Shown one piece after another: positions 32,052 to 43,086 of a DNA stretch of 64,000 nucleotides. Origin of the DNA: Puccinia triticina. Lineage: Eukaryota > Basidiomycota > Pucciniomycetes > Pucciniales > Pucciniaceae. A model generated the notes under the pieces. It was not told the DNA's origin. It made no database searches and was given only the letters and a program-made list of their open reading frames with translations. The position numbers were made by a program, and so were the translations under genes. How positions within the stretch are numbered: the first letter of the stretch is position 1; every line of letters starts with the position of its first letter. The stretch is taken from assembly GCF_026914185.1 (NCBI RefSeq), contig NC_070560.1, forward strand, positions 4,455,501-4,519,500, written 5' to 3'.

Positions 32052-35000
32052 TCTCTACCGTCCGGGTTTTCGTACGCAGATAAGGTGCCTTTTGAGGATT
32101 TCTCGGAACTACGGACGTGGAGTTTGCTCCAGAATGGCCTCGGCGCTCATTCTCAATCCGCGCTTTTGGGCGCCTGGAAAGCCGGTGAACTAGTGGTGTT
32201 CGCAGCCAAATACAAGCCCGTCTCTCGGAAGATCAAGCCCGTCAACCAGCCGATGCCACAAGGGCTAAATCCCCCCCTCCAGCGTCCATCTCTCTCAAGG
32301 GACCCTTACCGTCCTTTGGCCCGCTCTTTGACGGGCCCCTTCACCCCAAAAGGGCGCGTCACTGAAGAGCGCCTTACGGTGGTAAATTTCGGTCCAAAAG
32401 GCTGGCTCTGGCCTGACGAGTTGAACGTCATCAAGAACGTGTTGTCCGAGCGAAATCAAGCCATCGCCTTCGACGAATCCGAGCGAGGGCTGCTGAAAGA
32501 GTCCTACGGAATGCCGTACATCATCCCAGTAATCGAGCATGAGCCGTGGCAAAAGAAGAAAATTCCCATACCCGCGGCTAAGCTAGACGAATACACGAGG
32601 ATCCTGAGGGAGCGAGTGCGGAACGGGCTGTACGAATAATCAACTTTGTCGTACGCCTCGCCGGTCTTCTGCGTCCTGAAGAGCAACGGCAAACTCCGAA
32701 TCGTCCACGACCTCCAGCCTCTGAATAAGGTTACGGTGAAGGATGCGGGAATTCCGCCGGCTACCAAAGATTTCGTGGAATCATTTTCGGGTCGCGCCTG
32801 CTATGGGCTGGGAGACATTCTTGGCGGTTATGATGAACGCGCCTTGGATCCGATCTCGCGACCGCTGACCACATTCGATACTCCTCTAGGTAGATTCCAG
32901 CTGACCCGGCTCCCGCAGGGCGCCACTAATTTGGTCGCCGTCTACCAGGCGCAGATGATGTGGGTCCTGCAGGACGAGATCCCTGACCATGCAGGAGTGT
33001 TCATCGATGATGGGGGCATCAAGGGCCCGATTTTGGATTATGGTGGAGAGGTCCTGTCTTGGCATCCCGGAGTCAGGAGGTTCATTTGGGAATACGCCGC
33101 GACCCTCGAAAGGATTCTGTTTCGAATCGAGGAGGCGGGGTTGACTGTTTCGGCGTCCAAGCTGGCGGCTTGTGTTCCCGCATTGGAGATCGTGGGCCAC
33201 GTTGTGTGCAAGGAAGGTCGACGGATGGCAAGGACTAAAATCAACAAAATTCTGAGCTGGCCAACGCCTTCGGATGCGACCGAAGTTCGCGGTTTTCTCG
33301 GCGTGGTTGTGTACATGCGGATATTTATTCCGTCTCTCTCGCAGATCTGTATCCCGCTTCGGCGACTGACTCGCAAGGACGTTCCATTTGTCTGGACCGA
33401 GGATTGTGAAACGGCCTTTCGACAACTAAAAAATCTTGTGGGTGAAGAAATTGTTCTGGTCAAGGTAGACTACGGGCCAAACGCGGGGCGACTGAAACTT
33501 GCCGTAGATTCCAGTTTTCACGCCGTTGGGGCGGTTCTAACTCAAGCAGACGCAAACGGCCTCGACCGGCCCACGCTTTACGAGTCTTTGTTGTTCTCCG
33601 ACGTCGAGTCTCGGTACTCGCAGCCCAAACTCGAGTTGTGTGGGGTCGCAAGAATCCTCAAGAAGCTCCAGATCGTATTGTGGGGGCAACATTTCGAGCT
33701 CATTGTCGACGCCCAGTCCCTTGTTCAGATGATCAACGCGCCCAGCCTTCCCAATGCTCCAATGACGCGATGGGTCGCTTTCATACACCTGTTTTCTTTT
33801 GACATCTCTCACCGCCCGGGCAAATTGTTCACAATGCCGGACGGACTTTCCCGCAGGCCGCAGGGAGATGACGAGTCGGATCCACCTGCGTCAGATTTTG
33901 ACGAGGAAGCACCGCTCATTAGGCCCCTGACCTCTTTCTCAGCGGAGGCAGCGCCGGTGTACACCGGTTATCAGGAAGGGTTTTGGCGGCAATTGGAGGA
34001 GTACCTCATGACATTTGCCTGACCCGCGGACATGGACTCAGTCTCGTTTCAGGCTTTAAGGAGGAAGGCAGCAGATTTTTTTGTGCAGGAGGGTTGACTC
34101 CTGCGAAGGGGAAGTCCGCTGCCACGGATCGTGATCACTATCCCGAGCAAGCAGGATGAAATCCTTCGGCGTTTGCATGAAGAACTCGGCCATCGAGGCA
34201 CAGCCGAAACATATCGCCGGGTCGCCGAACGGTTCTGGTGGCCAAGTCTCAAGAAAGCGGTTCAGCTCTGGTGTCGTAGCTGCGAAGCTTGTCAGAAGCG
34301 CAATCTGCGCCGGCCCATGGAAGTGCGCTACCCGACGGGTGAGGACACATTATTCGGGCGAGTCTCTATGGATGTTGTTCACATCAAAGCCAGCGGAGCC
34401 AAATACCTAATCGTGGCCCGCGATGACTTCTCGGGCTGGGTTGAGGCCAAATTTCTCAACAACATCACCTCAGAAGCGGTTGCGGCGTTCCTGCAAGAAA
34501 GCTGGACCATGCGGTACGGTTTAGCGCGCTCCTACTCGACTGATGGAGGCTCAGAGTTCGGCGGGGCTTTAGCAGAGATGCTCAGAGCTTTGCCTGGCCA
34601 ACATCGAGTTTCGACGCCGTACTATCCCGAAGCTCAGGGTATGGTCGAGCGCGGGCATGCACCTCTTAAGTCAGCCTTGGTCAAGTTAGCAGGAGAGTCG
34701 GGCAAGAACTGTCGGAAGTTCCTGCCGCTGGTTTTGTTCGCCGATCGAATCTCAACAAAGCGTACGACGGGCTACTCTCCTTACGAGTTGGTGTTCGGTC
34801 AGCGCGCAGCGCTTCCCATCGATTTGGACATAGAATCTTTCCTTGGGGTCAATTGGGAGGAGGTGCGCAGTACTTCCGACTTACTAGTGGCGCGCTCTCG
34901 ACAGCTCGAGCGCAGCGAAGAGGCTCGGGCAGTGGCGTTTGAGCGAATGATGAAATCTCGAACCGAGTCCATCCGCTATTGGGAGGACAAGCACTCTAGT

Positions 35001-35230
35001 CGACTTCGCCGACCGCTAGGTCCTGGAGACCTGGTGTTGGCATATAACCGGTCTTTAGAGGTTCAGTGGGGGCAGTTCTTCGCCCACAAGTGGAACGGAC
35101 CCTATCGGATCATTCAGCAAGTCTCAGGCGGCTTGTATGTTCTCGCCGAGCTCGATGGCACGGAACTCAAACGCCGGTTCGCGGCGGATCAGGTCAAGCA
35201 ATATTTTCCTCGTGGGGGCATTGGAGACCA

Positions 35231-35320
35231 AAAGTAAGTTCCCCCTCCTTGGTATGCACCTCGGGTACCTACTACCGAAAAGTTGTTGTAAGCTCTACAT
35301 TCGCCACTCTTGTGAGCCGC
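35231..35320 (+). repeat. GTAAGT module, copy D (after integrase)
   Basis: AAAGTAAGT supplies the integrase stop codon. It is followed by a pyrimidine tract, TATGCACCTCGGG, GCTCTACATTCGCCACT and TGTGAGCCGC. It lies 100 bp before the right LTR. Confidence 0.85.
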
Positions 35321-35419
35321 CCGTGGGGTCCCCTTTTTGCTTCTTTTCTTCAGCCCGATTCGACAGGATCTTCGGCGGGACCCGCGCAGTCTAGGGACAG
35401 ACTGTAAGTGGTGGTGGGA

Positions 35420-36209
35420 TGTGGTGGTCAGTATGGTGGTAAATTTCAGATTCAGTTTCCGCCCTCCAACGGCATCAGACCTCAAGATCCACAGCTTCAA
35501 GAACTCTTAAGATCAAGACCCTCAAGACTCAAGTTTCTCAGACTGTCCCTTCTTCTCTTCCCTTATTCCTCACTCTCCTCTTTATTCTCTCCTCCTTCCC
35601 TTTCTTGTTCCTAACACAGCTTGTGCTGTGGGTTTTATTTCTTTGTCTTTGGTTTCTGATCTATTTCTCCTCTTTCTTTGTCTGGGTTGTGTCATTTCTC
35701 CCTCATTTCTTATGCTGTGGTTTTCCCTTCTTTCTACTCTATTTCTATCCTGCTGAGTTCTGCTGTTCTGTTCTGTTTTGATTTTGTTTTCTGCTTTCCT
35801 TTGTGTTCTGGTCTAGTTGTGTTGTGTTGTGAGCGCGCGCATGGCGCGCAAGGATATGATGAAATGTATGTGACATGTTGTCTCCCCGAGTCCAAGTTCG
35901 CAGAACTTGGAGGAGGGGAGCAGCATGGCATTCTGATCCGCCATCTCGAGTCCAGAGTCTAGAATCAAGAGTCAAGAGTCCTACGAATTCCCCTTTCCCT
36001 TTGACGAATCCCTCAAATCATCCTAGTATCCTCAACAACAAAAACCGCCGCCAAGAATCCAACCCCCGGCGAACTCTCAAAACCACCCAACCACAAGCTA
36101 TCACCTCGAATCCCCAGCCTCATCACCAGACCATCTGTGAGGGCAGCCACCCGGCACTTTTCCCCTCCCAGCGCTGTCGCCGGCCTAGCACCGGGCAAAG
36201 CTCCATATT
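35420..36209 (+). repeat. Right LTR of the Gypsy element
   Basis: Starts TGTGGTGGTCAGTATGG and ends CTCCATATT where homology to the left LTR stops. It shows the pre-insertion state (single GTCCTAC) of the 611-bp element in the left LTR. Confidence 0.85.
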
Positions 36210-36721
36210 GCCTCTGCAAAAGTCCCAGGCCCCGATGCATCTAGCGAGCTGAGCTCTGTCGAAGCACAATCCTTGATGGCCATCCCCATCCCAGTGGTTA
36301 GTCCTTCCCCTGAGATTTGAAGGTCACAGACACGCCGGTGATCTCTCAGAAACCTTGTCTTGAAGTGTTTCCCTCGAATATTATCATATAATTACATACA
36401 CAAAGGTCCCAAAGTCCCAAAATTTTCTTGAATACTTATCTTCCCATTTCTTCCCCTTCCTCTTCATACATACCACCCAAAGATACACAAGATAGTGAGC
36501 AGCCCCTTTCCCTGAATGTCAAAGTCATATTATACATGATACACAAGATAGTGAGATATACACGTATGCATGTTGTTGGGGGCATGATGCCCCAAGTATG
36601 AAATATAAACTTGTGCTTGATTTCCAAGAGGGTCAGCAATTTATTTGCTACTGCGTGACCTCAAATATTGCCTGCTAGTGCGTGGGCTGGGCCCCTGGGG
36701 ATCAACCGCGGACTTGCTGTG
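36210..36721. other. Right flank of the Gypsy element
   Basis: Bases 36210-36330 continue a Pro/Ser-rich reading frame that resembles the host gene left of the element. The rest has only a small repeat (GATACACAAGATAGTGAG at about 36483 and 36538). No complete gene. Confidence 0.35.
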
Positions 36722-36936
36722 CGCTGCCAGCATAATTGGCTGGGTTGAGGTTATCCCAGTTAAACTGGGATGCACTCAAACAATTTAAACTTGGGTGATC
36801 TCAACTGATGAAATATAAATCCAAGGTACCCCCCTTGGGTTTATATTGAATTGGTTGAGATCAACCAAGTTTAAATTGGTTGAGTGCATCCCAGTTACAC
36901 TGGGATGACTTCAACCCAGCCAAATATGCTGGCAGT
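36722..36936. mobile_element. 215-bp foldback MITE, copy 1, GTG target duplication
   Basis: The whole element is an inverted repeat: CGCTGCCAGCATAATTGGCT at the left faces AGCCAAATATGCTGGCAGTT at the right, with the arms meeting near 36825. GTG flanks both sides (36719-36721 and 36937-36939). It has the same length and family as 53035-53249. Confidence 0.9.
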
Positions 36937-37395
36937 TGTGTCGCACTCAACATCACGGGCCCCTGGGGAGAAATGTTGGACTTGGTTGAGTGGCACAATG
37001 CTCCACCTTGTGCAACCCCAAGGACCTGGGGAGACAAGATGGACTTGGCTAAATTTGTAGGTTACTCGTTCGAACTGAGGAGAGGCTGCCCTGCGGCCTG
37101 GCCCCACGGAAGCTTTGTCCTGCCCAAGGGGGCCACTCCCAGTGACCCACTGAGATAAATTTTCCATCTCTTTTATTTCCCGCACGCAGCACATGATAAG
37201 TAGATAAGTAGACAGACAGGGGTCTTGTTTATTTACCGCGCCAAGCGCCACAATATGTGGAAAAGAACAATATCAAGAGGGAAAATAATTGAAGGGACGT
37301 GGGGGGAACTAGCTAGCTAAACAATGTAGGGAACCACATAGACTGGCTGATAAAATCCTGTCACTTACGCTGACAGGAGGTATTCAAAAGTCGGC

Positions 37396-39523
37396 CTAAT
37401 TCACCCGGGGAGCGCCGGGAGCATAACCGCTGTTGCAGAAAAGATTAACGATTAATCTTGGCGTAACAAGGGTCGGAAACATCTCCTTGATGATCCAGGC
37501 GTCTTGGCGAGTGCCTGTGAGCAATTCGAGGCGCTTCAGGTTTGACTTCAAGACTGAGAAGACCTTCTCAATGGGGTTGAAGTCTGGCAAATACGTAGAC
37601 AGGTCAACCAATACAATCCCGGCATTGGCGCAAATCTTGGCGATTTGGCCTCCATGATGAATGGGTGCATTATCCATGAGAAGCACGCTGTTTCTACTGG
37701 GGAAGGGACTCATCACCGGGGCCTGGTAACCAAACCCGCGAGTCAGAAACAGCAAGCAGTGGGGAAAGCCATGGGAAACTCACCAGTACTTCCTCAAGGA
37801 AGTACTCCATGTCAACCCATTGCATTGTACCGACCTGCGCTATGCACTCCAGCATCCCGTCCAACAACACAGCCGGCATGACAGACACTTGGGGTGCACA
37901 AAGGTGCTTCCAGATCCGGGCCGTGCGGCGCCCGCAAAGGGCCCAAGCGCGGTCTTGTGAGTGCGTACCAAGGGACACGCGGTCCTCGTCTGTGGCCCCA
38001 AGGAAGAACCAGAAGTCAGCCTACTTCATTCGCACCAGAGCAGGCCAAGGTATACCTCACCAACAAAAACAAGGTATTCCGAAGGGAAAGCCGCTATGTG
38101 ATTGATATAAGTCGCCCACACAAGGGCGCATTGAGCAGGATTGACTGTTCGGGCCTTTTTCTTGGTAATGAGCAGCCGCAATTTCAACTCGGCTCGGATT
38201 GTGCTGATTGGATGTCTGGTCCCGGTCATTGCTTGTATGTGGTTGTCAGCCTTAGAGTCATCACAGCTGACCTAAAAAGCTGCCTGTTCTACCTTTGTTA
38301 CATATAAATTACTTTATATCTTTTTCATCTTAAGATATATCCCTGTTTTGACTTCATATTCTGTTTCCTCATGCAATTTTAACCCTAGTTACAACTTACC
38401 AATTCATTGTAACTATACTCCTTCCCTGAGTTACTGAGTTGTAGCGCCCTTGCGCAGTTGTGACGTGTCAGCGCTACTAGGCGCGCCAAACCACATGTAC
38501 ATATGTAAATTACATAAGCAAACTGTGAAAATTTTCGTAGTCAGGATCCCCCTTGCCTGAGGCGGATCCACAGACTTCAGCACACCAGAACCACCACCCA
38601 GATAACTCTAGGATCACCACCAAAGAGCCTACTATACTCCCAGTATACCTACCGTCACAGGCGCCTAGGATATTGACAGTAAGTAACCTCTTTCACTGAA
38701 CCTTGTTTATCTCAGAGGTACAACTCTGTGTCTTGCTGGATCTGCCTTTTCTTCTTGCTTTGCTTCCTCCTTGATCACAGGGCTGTCCCTCCAAATCTAT
38801 AGGCCTTTGCCTCCATCTTGATCACAGGGCTGTCCCTTCTTATCATCAGGCCTTTGCCTCAAAATCTAGGTTCAGGGCTGTCCCTCAGGTTTCCCTTTAA
38901 GAACCTTGACTGTCCAGAGAGAAGTCTAAAAAACTGTGGCTGGATTAAGACTTATCTAATCCAGATACCCTCCTGAGAGGAAGCTGTAGCACTTCTTGCA
39001 CAGATTAGCAGCACTCTTCTGAAGAGTAGCATTGCCAGTGGACGTGCATTCCCACTAGAATAACCTAGTACTTCTCTTCCTTCTTATCCTGCTTGGTTTC
39101 TCTCTCTCTTTCTCTTTTTTTCTTTTATAGTTGTAATTTCTTTATCCCAAGAAATCCAACTATTGCCCCCCCATTTCTTGTGTCCTGCTGTCACTATAGA
39201 GACTCAGGCTCACAGTGGTTCTGTATCTCATCCACATACAGAGTTGGCTCGGTTTCTAGCGCCGCAATAACAAACTCCGACTCCTCGCAGGTAAAGGCTA
39301 ACGGGCGGCCACAGTTGCTGTACAGGGCCGGATCTCTGACAACATCCCGGGTTTGGCGGTAGATCGTCCTCCAGCGTAGGAAGGAATCCAGTGACACTTT
39401 TACATCCAGTGCTCGGTTGATTTCAGCCAGGGAGAGGCCACGCAGGCTCATCTTGATCACGATGATCTTGATGTCGCGCTGATATCTCACACATACCATT
39501 TCTATATGGAAATGGGAGTGCAT
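37396..39523 (-). pseudogene. Spliced Tc1/mariner-type transposase split by a solo LTR
   Basis: On the minus strand, exons 39523-39215, 38238-38061, 37989-37784 and 37722-37396 join to 1020 nt (339 residues, a typical size) once the solo LTR at 38244-39214 and one GTGGT copy are skipped. The introns are 71 and 61 bp with GT-AG ends. The N-terminus is a helix-turn-helix DNA-binding part (MSLRGLSLAEINRALDVKVS). The catalytic domain shows the first Asp in YLVFVDED, created by the splice, the second in SVLLMDNAPIHH, and the third acidic residue in LPDFNPIEKVFSVLK. No stops or frameshifts remain besides the LTR, so it was probably functional until recently. Terminal inverted repeats of its transposon were not found. 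Confidence 0.85.
38244..39214. mobile_element. 971-bp solo LTR, GTGGT target duplication
   Basis: Begins TGTCAGCC and ends GGCTCACA, so it has TG...CA termini. GTGGT is duplicated at 38239-38243 and 39215-39219. There is no internal coding region, as expected for LTR-LTR recombination. A related LTR in reverse orientation fills 53250-54995. It interrupts the transposase after the codons for DEIQNH. Confidence 0.88.
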
Positions 39524-39775
39524 CAGGCTTAGGTGGTTTATGCAGGGCCGTATGCCTAGCGTTTCTTTTTTGCATGGCCGTACGCTTAGCAGGGGAAGAT
39601 GTGTTGTGATAAGGGGGAATCAGACTTACTGGGTTGGGGCAAGCAGTGAGCAGGGGAGTTGTGAGCAAGAGGACGTGGGGGTGCGCGAGTGGCTGGCGAG
39701 GTTGGCCTGGGTGCTGATTGACGGGTGGATTGGCGGCCAAGGGCAAATGGAAAGGCCAGTTGGTCAGTTGGATAC

Positions 39776-40812
39776 GGCAAAAAAAGGGGGGGGCAATCAC
39801 TCACTGGTAGCGGCTGAAAAGGTTTTTTGGTGTGCAGCTGCTGATCAACGGGTTGACTGGCGGCCAAGGGCAAAAGGAAAGCCCAATGGTCAGTTGGTGG
39901 GGCTCAAAAATGGGGGGAGGGATGTGACTCACCGGTAGCAGTAGCGGGAAAATAAAAATCCAATGTGCGGCTGCTGGGTTGCTGGCTGGGGGGCTGGCTT
40001 GTGGGTGCGATTGGTCGGGCGGGGAGGGGGGGGCGAGTCGGGGGGGGGGGGGGGGGGGGGGGGTGAGTGGGAGGGAGGATGGAGGAAGAAGGGGGAAGGA
40101 GGTGGAAGGTGTTATGGCCTGGTGTATACCTCTCCGGGGGAGAGTTGATGCCCGCTACGATCGTGTAGTCGGGTGGTACCTTTTCTTCCTTCCCCGGGGT
40201 TTTTACAGGTTATGAGCCCAGCGTTACCTCTGTCGCGTGTTCAATTCCCATTGCCTGCATCTCGCACATGTCACATCTCCACAGCTTGTAACCCTCACAT
40301 TACATGACATAACTGTGTTAGCTACTCCTAGTCTTACATACAAGCATATTATTGATTATTGATTTAGGAGTGTGGTTGCCTTAAAATAGTTCCACGGTTC
40401 ATGGGTGCCAAAAGTCCCATTTTAGGATAAATCATAGTATAGTCTTTAAAAATAGCATTAGTATAGTAGCCAGTATGCGTGAAAGTTGACAGTTAACAAG
40501 TCTGTCGGGGAGTATCACTTAGATTTGTATGTAGTTTCACACCAGCCCATTTGGTGTCCAATCCAATATCACCTCTGTTATCAGTGATATTGGCTTGCGG
40601 GGGAGTGTTATGGCCTGGTGTATACCTCTCCGGGGGAGAGTTGATGCCCGCTACAATCGTGTAGTCGGGTGGTACCTTTTCTTCCTTCCCCGGGGTTTTT
40701 ACAGAAGGTTGGGGGTATTGCAGGTCCGGTCGGCAATGATTTTTGGCTGTTGTTTGGTTGGTGTTTGGTGGAATATTGGTGAAGGAAACCGCAAGCTTTC
40801 CTGCCTTTGCTG
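39776..40812 (-). repeat. Repeat block, copy 2 (reverse of 23289-23745)
   Basis: Reverse-complement match of the block at 23289-23745, including a 24-nt G run (40040-40063) facing the C run there. It is interrupted by the TRIM at 40110. Homology stops at GCTGTA near 40812. It lies upstream of the minus-strand transposase. Confidence 0.8.
40110..40703 (+). mobile_element. 594-bp Copia-type TRIM with 5-bp target duplication
   Basis: Two 98-bp LTRs (40110-40207, 40606-40703) start TGTTATGGCCTGG, end TTTTTACA and differ by one visible base. GAAGG is duplicated on both sides (40105-40109, 40704-40708). The primer-binding site GGTTATGAGCCCAGCG directly follows the left LTR. It is complementary to the anticodon arm of initiator tRNA-Met, the half-tRNA primer used by Drosophila copia and its relatives. 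A purine tract (GCGGGGGAG) precedes the right LTR. The 398-bp interior has no coding frame, so it must be mobilised in trans. Confidence 0.93.
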
Positions 40813-40999
40813 TACTTTAATGGAGTTTTGCGTCCGCCTTGTACCCAGCCTTTCTTTGTCATTTGTGGTTTGCCAATTAAAGAGAGGCCAACATCATCGG
40901 CTTTCCTTTGCACCCACACTTTTACGAGCAAAGTTGGTTTCATGGTCATTTGTGATTGCAACTACACCACGGGCGCAATTCACCAATGGGACAAAGTTT

Positions 41000-43086
41000 T
41001 CCCATTGGTTTGCCTTTGGAGGGGCCGCCTGCAGTGGCCTCCATTAAATTATGGCACTCATGTCATTCTGCGTAACGTTGGGTCCACCCAACCATTGGTT
41101 TAGCGGTGGGACTGCGGTTTGCCATCCGTGGATGGGGGCATCTGAATTTCCAAAAGGAATCATGCCCTGAGTCCCAAGCGGTGGGTGACTGGCCCCCAAA
41201 AGGGCAGTCCAGGTAAAATGGGGGCATAGCGCATGGGTGCAATCTGGAAGCACCATGCACAATTTGTTATGCCCCTGAAATAGGAGTCTATATAGGTCCC
41301 CAGTGAGGTCCTCTGTTCGATTCCTGGGGTCAGAGTCTTTATCAAGACACCAAACTTTGTCTCTGCGTTGAAAACTTGTCTGCACAACGGATTACTTCCA
41401 TCGGTTGCTGCAGCGGTCAGACCTCTGCATGCTCAACGGGTCGCTTGACATAAACGATGCGGGCCCGTTGGGAAAATGTCCGCTGAACCAGACCGTCGCA
41501 CCAACGGTCTGGAATGTCAGAAACAGGTCCGGTGGTGTAAACCTCCTCTTGTGCTCTTATGATTCGGAGAGGCTGTTAAGCTTGGTTGTGCAAGCAGATT
41601 GCGCGAAGTGCAGAAGCCCTTCGCGTCCCACTTGCAAGTCAGAGGGTACACCACAGTCGCAAAAGATTGGTGGTCCAAAGATTATTGTAGGGAATAACGA
41701 TTTGGACCCGGGTACGGTTGGCACCCAGAAGTACCACACCCGGCACCGCCTGGCGGGTACCGGCGGTACTTTGTGCCTTTTTTCACATACTTGGCGTACG
41801 GGACTGGGGACACCAATTCCCCAAAGTCCAGCTTGCCAAGATGCATGTCTCTTGGCGAGCTGGTCAAGTCCAGCTCGCCTAGATGAATACCGGACTGGGC
41901 TTTGACCAGCTCACCAGGAAGAACACCCTCGGCGAGCTGGTGTAAAAATTCAGCTTGCCAGGAGGTGTGTATTCCTCTCGGCGAGCTGACTTTGACCAGC
42001 TCGCCAAGAGACACACCCCTTGGCGAGATGGATTTCTTGCCGAGAGGTGTAGATTTATCTCGCCAAGCTGGTCAAAGTCCAGCTCGCCGGGAGGGATGCA
42101 TTCCTCTCGGCGAGCTGGTACAAATCCTTCTCGCGGAGAGGTGTGAATTTCTCTCGGCGAGATGGTCAAAGTCCGGCTAGCCGGGTGCGATGTATTAGGC
42201 ACGGGCTCCAGCCCCTGCCGCATTGGGAGGCACTTGAGCGGGTACCTCAAGCGGTACCCGGGTACCCCGCCACTTTTCACGAAAAACCAGGCACCCGGCA
42301 CCGCCCGGCGGGTGCGCAGCGGGTGCCGGGTACCTAGCAACGGGTCCCAATCGTTATTCCCTAGATTATTGAACGGTTTGCCTTTGGAGGGGCGGCCTGC
42401 AGCAGCTTCCATTAAATTATGGCACTCATGTCATTCTGATGAACATTGGGCCCACCACTAGCTTAACACAAGCCCTTTGTTTCAGAGGGAGGCGGGTGAA
42501 ACACCGCCGGGCGCCTCTTGCGGAGCGAGCCTCTGGAAGCCTCTTCCGGGGCTCGCCTCGCTAGGCGCCCCCGGTGCGCCGGTCCCCCGGCCCCTGGAAC
42601 GAGGGGATTGTGTTAGGCTAGGGCCCACCAGACGGTTGGGTTATTGGTGGGGCCACGGTTTGCCATTGCTCAGTTGGGGCTTCTGGGCGTGTAGAAGGGA
42701 CCACACCCTTCTGTCGGGCAAGGGTGTCCCAGTCCCCAGAGGGGACACGCAGGTCACGAGGGGCACAGGGCATGGTGCAATCTGCAAGCACCATGCACAA
42801 TTTGTTCACAAGCCCAGCTCAAATTGCAACCTATATAGGTCCCCAGGAAGGTCCTGGGTTCTATTCCTGGGGTCAGAGTCTTCATCAAGACACCAAATGT
42901 TGTCTTTGCATTGAAAACTAGTCTGCACAACGGATTATTTCCATCCGTTGTTGCAGCAGTCAGATCTCCGCATGCTCAACGGGTCGCTTGAAATAGACAA
43001 TGCAGGCCCATTGGGAAAATGTCTGCTGGACCAGACTGTTGCTGCAACGGTCTAGAATGTCAGAAACAAGCTGCCCGGTAGTGTAA
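41000..43086. repeat. Two-copy direct repeat of about 0.7 kb
   Basis: Unit 1 (about 41000-41540) and unit 2 (about 42372-43086) share CCTTTGGAGGGG, ATTATGGCACTCATGTCATT, a TATA-like CTATATAGGTCCC, GTCTGCACAACGGATTA and GCATGCTCAACGGGTCGCTT in the same order, with moderate divergence. Unit 2 has extra GC-rich sequence near 42480-42600. A hAT-like element lies between them; without it the units are about 150 bp apart. They may be decayed LTRs or a tandem duplication. Confidence 0.6.
41688..42363. mobile_element. 676-bp hAT-like element, 8-bp target duplication
   Basis: Ends are TAGGGAATAACGATTTGGAC and the reverse complement TAGGGAATAACGATTGGGAC. GATTATTG is duplicated on both sides (41680-41687, 42364-42371). 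An 8-bp duplication and TAGGG ends fit hAT elements. The interior (41820-42185) is an array of imperfect palindromes built on GGCGAGCTGGTCAAAG and its reverse complement. No transposase. Confidence 0.9.

Larger units (their letters stand above)
31209..35237 (+). pseudogene. Gypsy pol: RT, RNase H and integrase with three in-frame stops
   Basis: One frame runs from the frameshift site to 35237, broken by TAA (32637), TGA (34020) and TGA (34095); each needs only a C-to-T change to arise. About 290 unusual residues come first, including the tandem LRNETKL repeats and modules B and C. The pre-RT segment ESYGMPYIIPVIEHEPW leads to RT motifs GKLRIVHDLQPLNK, LTRLPQGATN and the catalytic FIDDGG. RNase H shows VDSSFHAVGAVL, KLELCG and VDAQSLVQM. 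Integrase has the HHCC finger (HEELGH, CRSCEACQK) and the catalytic DDE in SMDVVH, STDGGSEF and EAQGMVERGH. No chromodomain follows. Integrase ends at the TAA inside AAAGTAAGT of module D. It makes the enzymes for reverse transcription and integration; this copy cannot do so without readthrough. Confidence 0.9.
27170..36209 (+). mobile_element. Ty3/Gypsy LTR retrotransposon, nearly full length
   Basis: Two matching LTRs (27170-28609 and 35420-36209) flank a primer-binding site, gag with a CCHC knuckle, aspartic protease, reverse transcriptase, RNase H and integrase, in Gypsy order. Its coding part has one gag frameshift and three in-frame stops. The LTRs differ by roughly ten substitutions over about 780 shared bases (several are C/T or G/A at CpG), a 35-bp tandem duplication and a 611-bp insertion in the left LTR. 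No target duplication could be identified: bases beside the left LTR (GCTGT) and the right LTR do not match. It sits inside the unrecognised gene that starts at 23825. Confidence 0.92.

Noticed and set aside
27165..36215. Target-site duplication for the Gypsy element
   Set aside because: GCTGT left and TATTG or GCCTC right do not match; the AAGTCCCAGGCCC word on both flanks is offset differently from the LTR ends and may be host-gene repetition.
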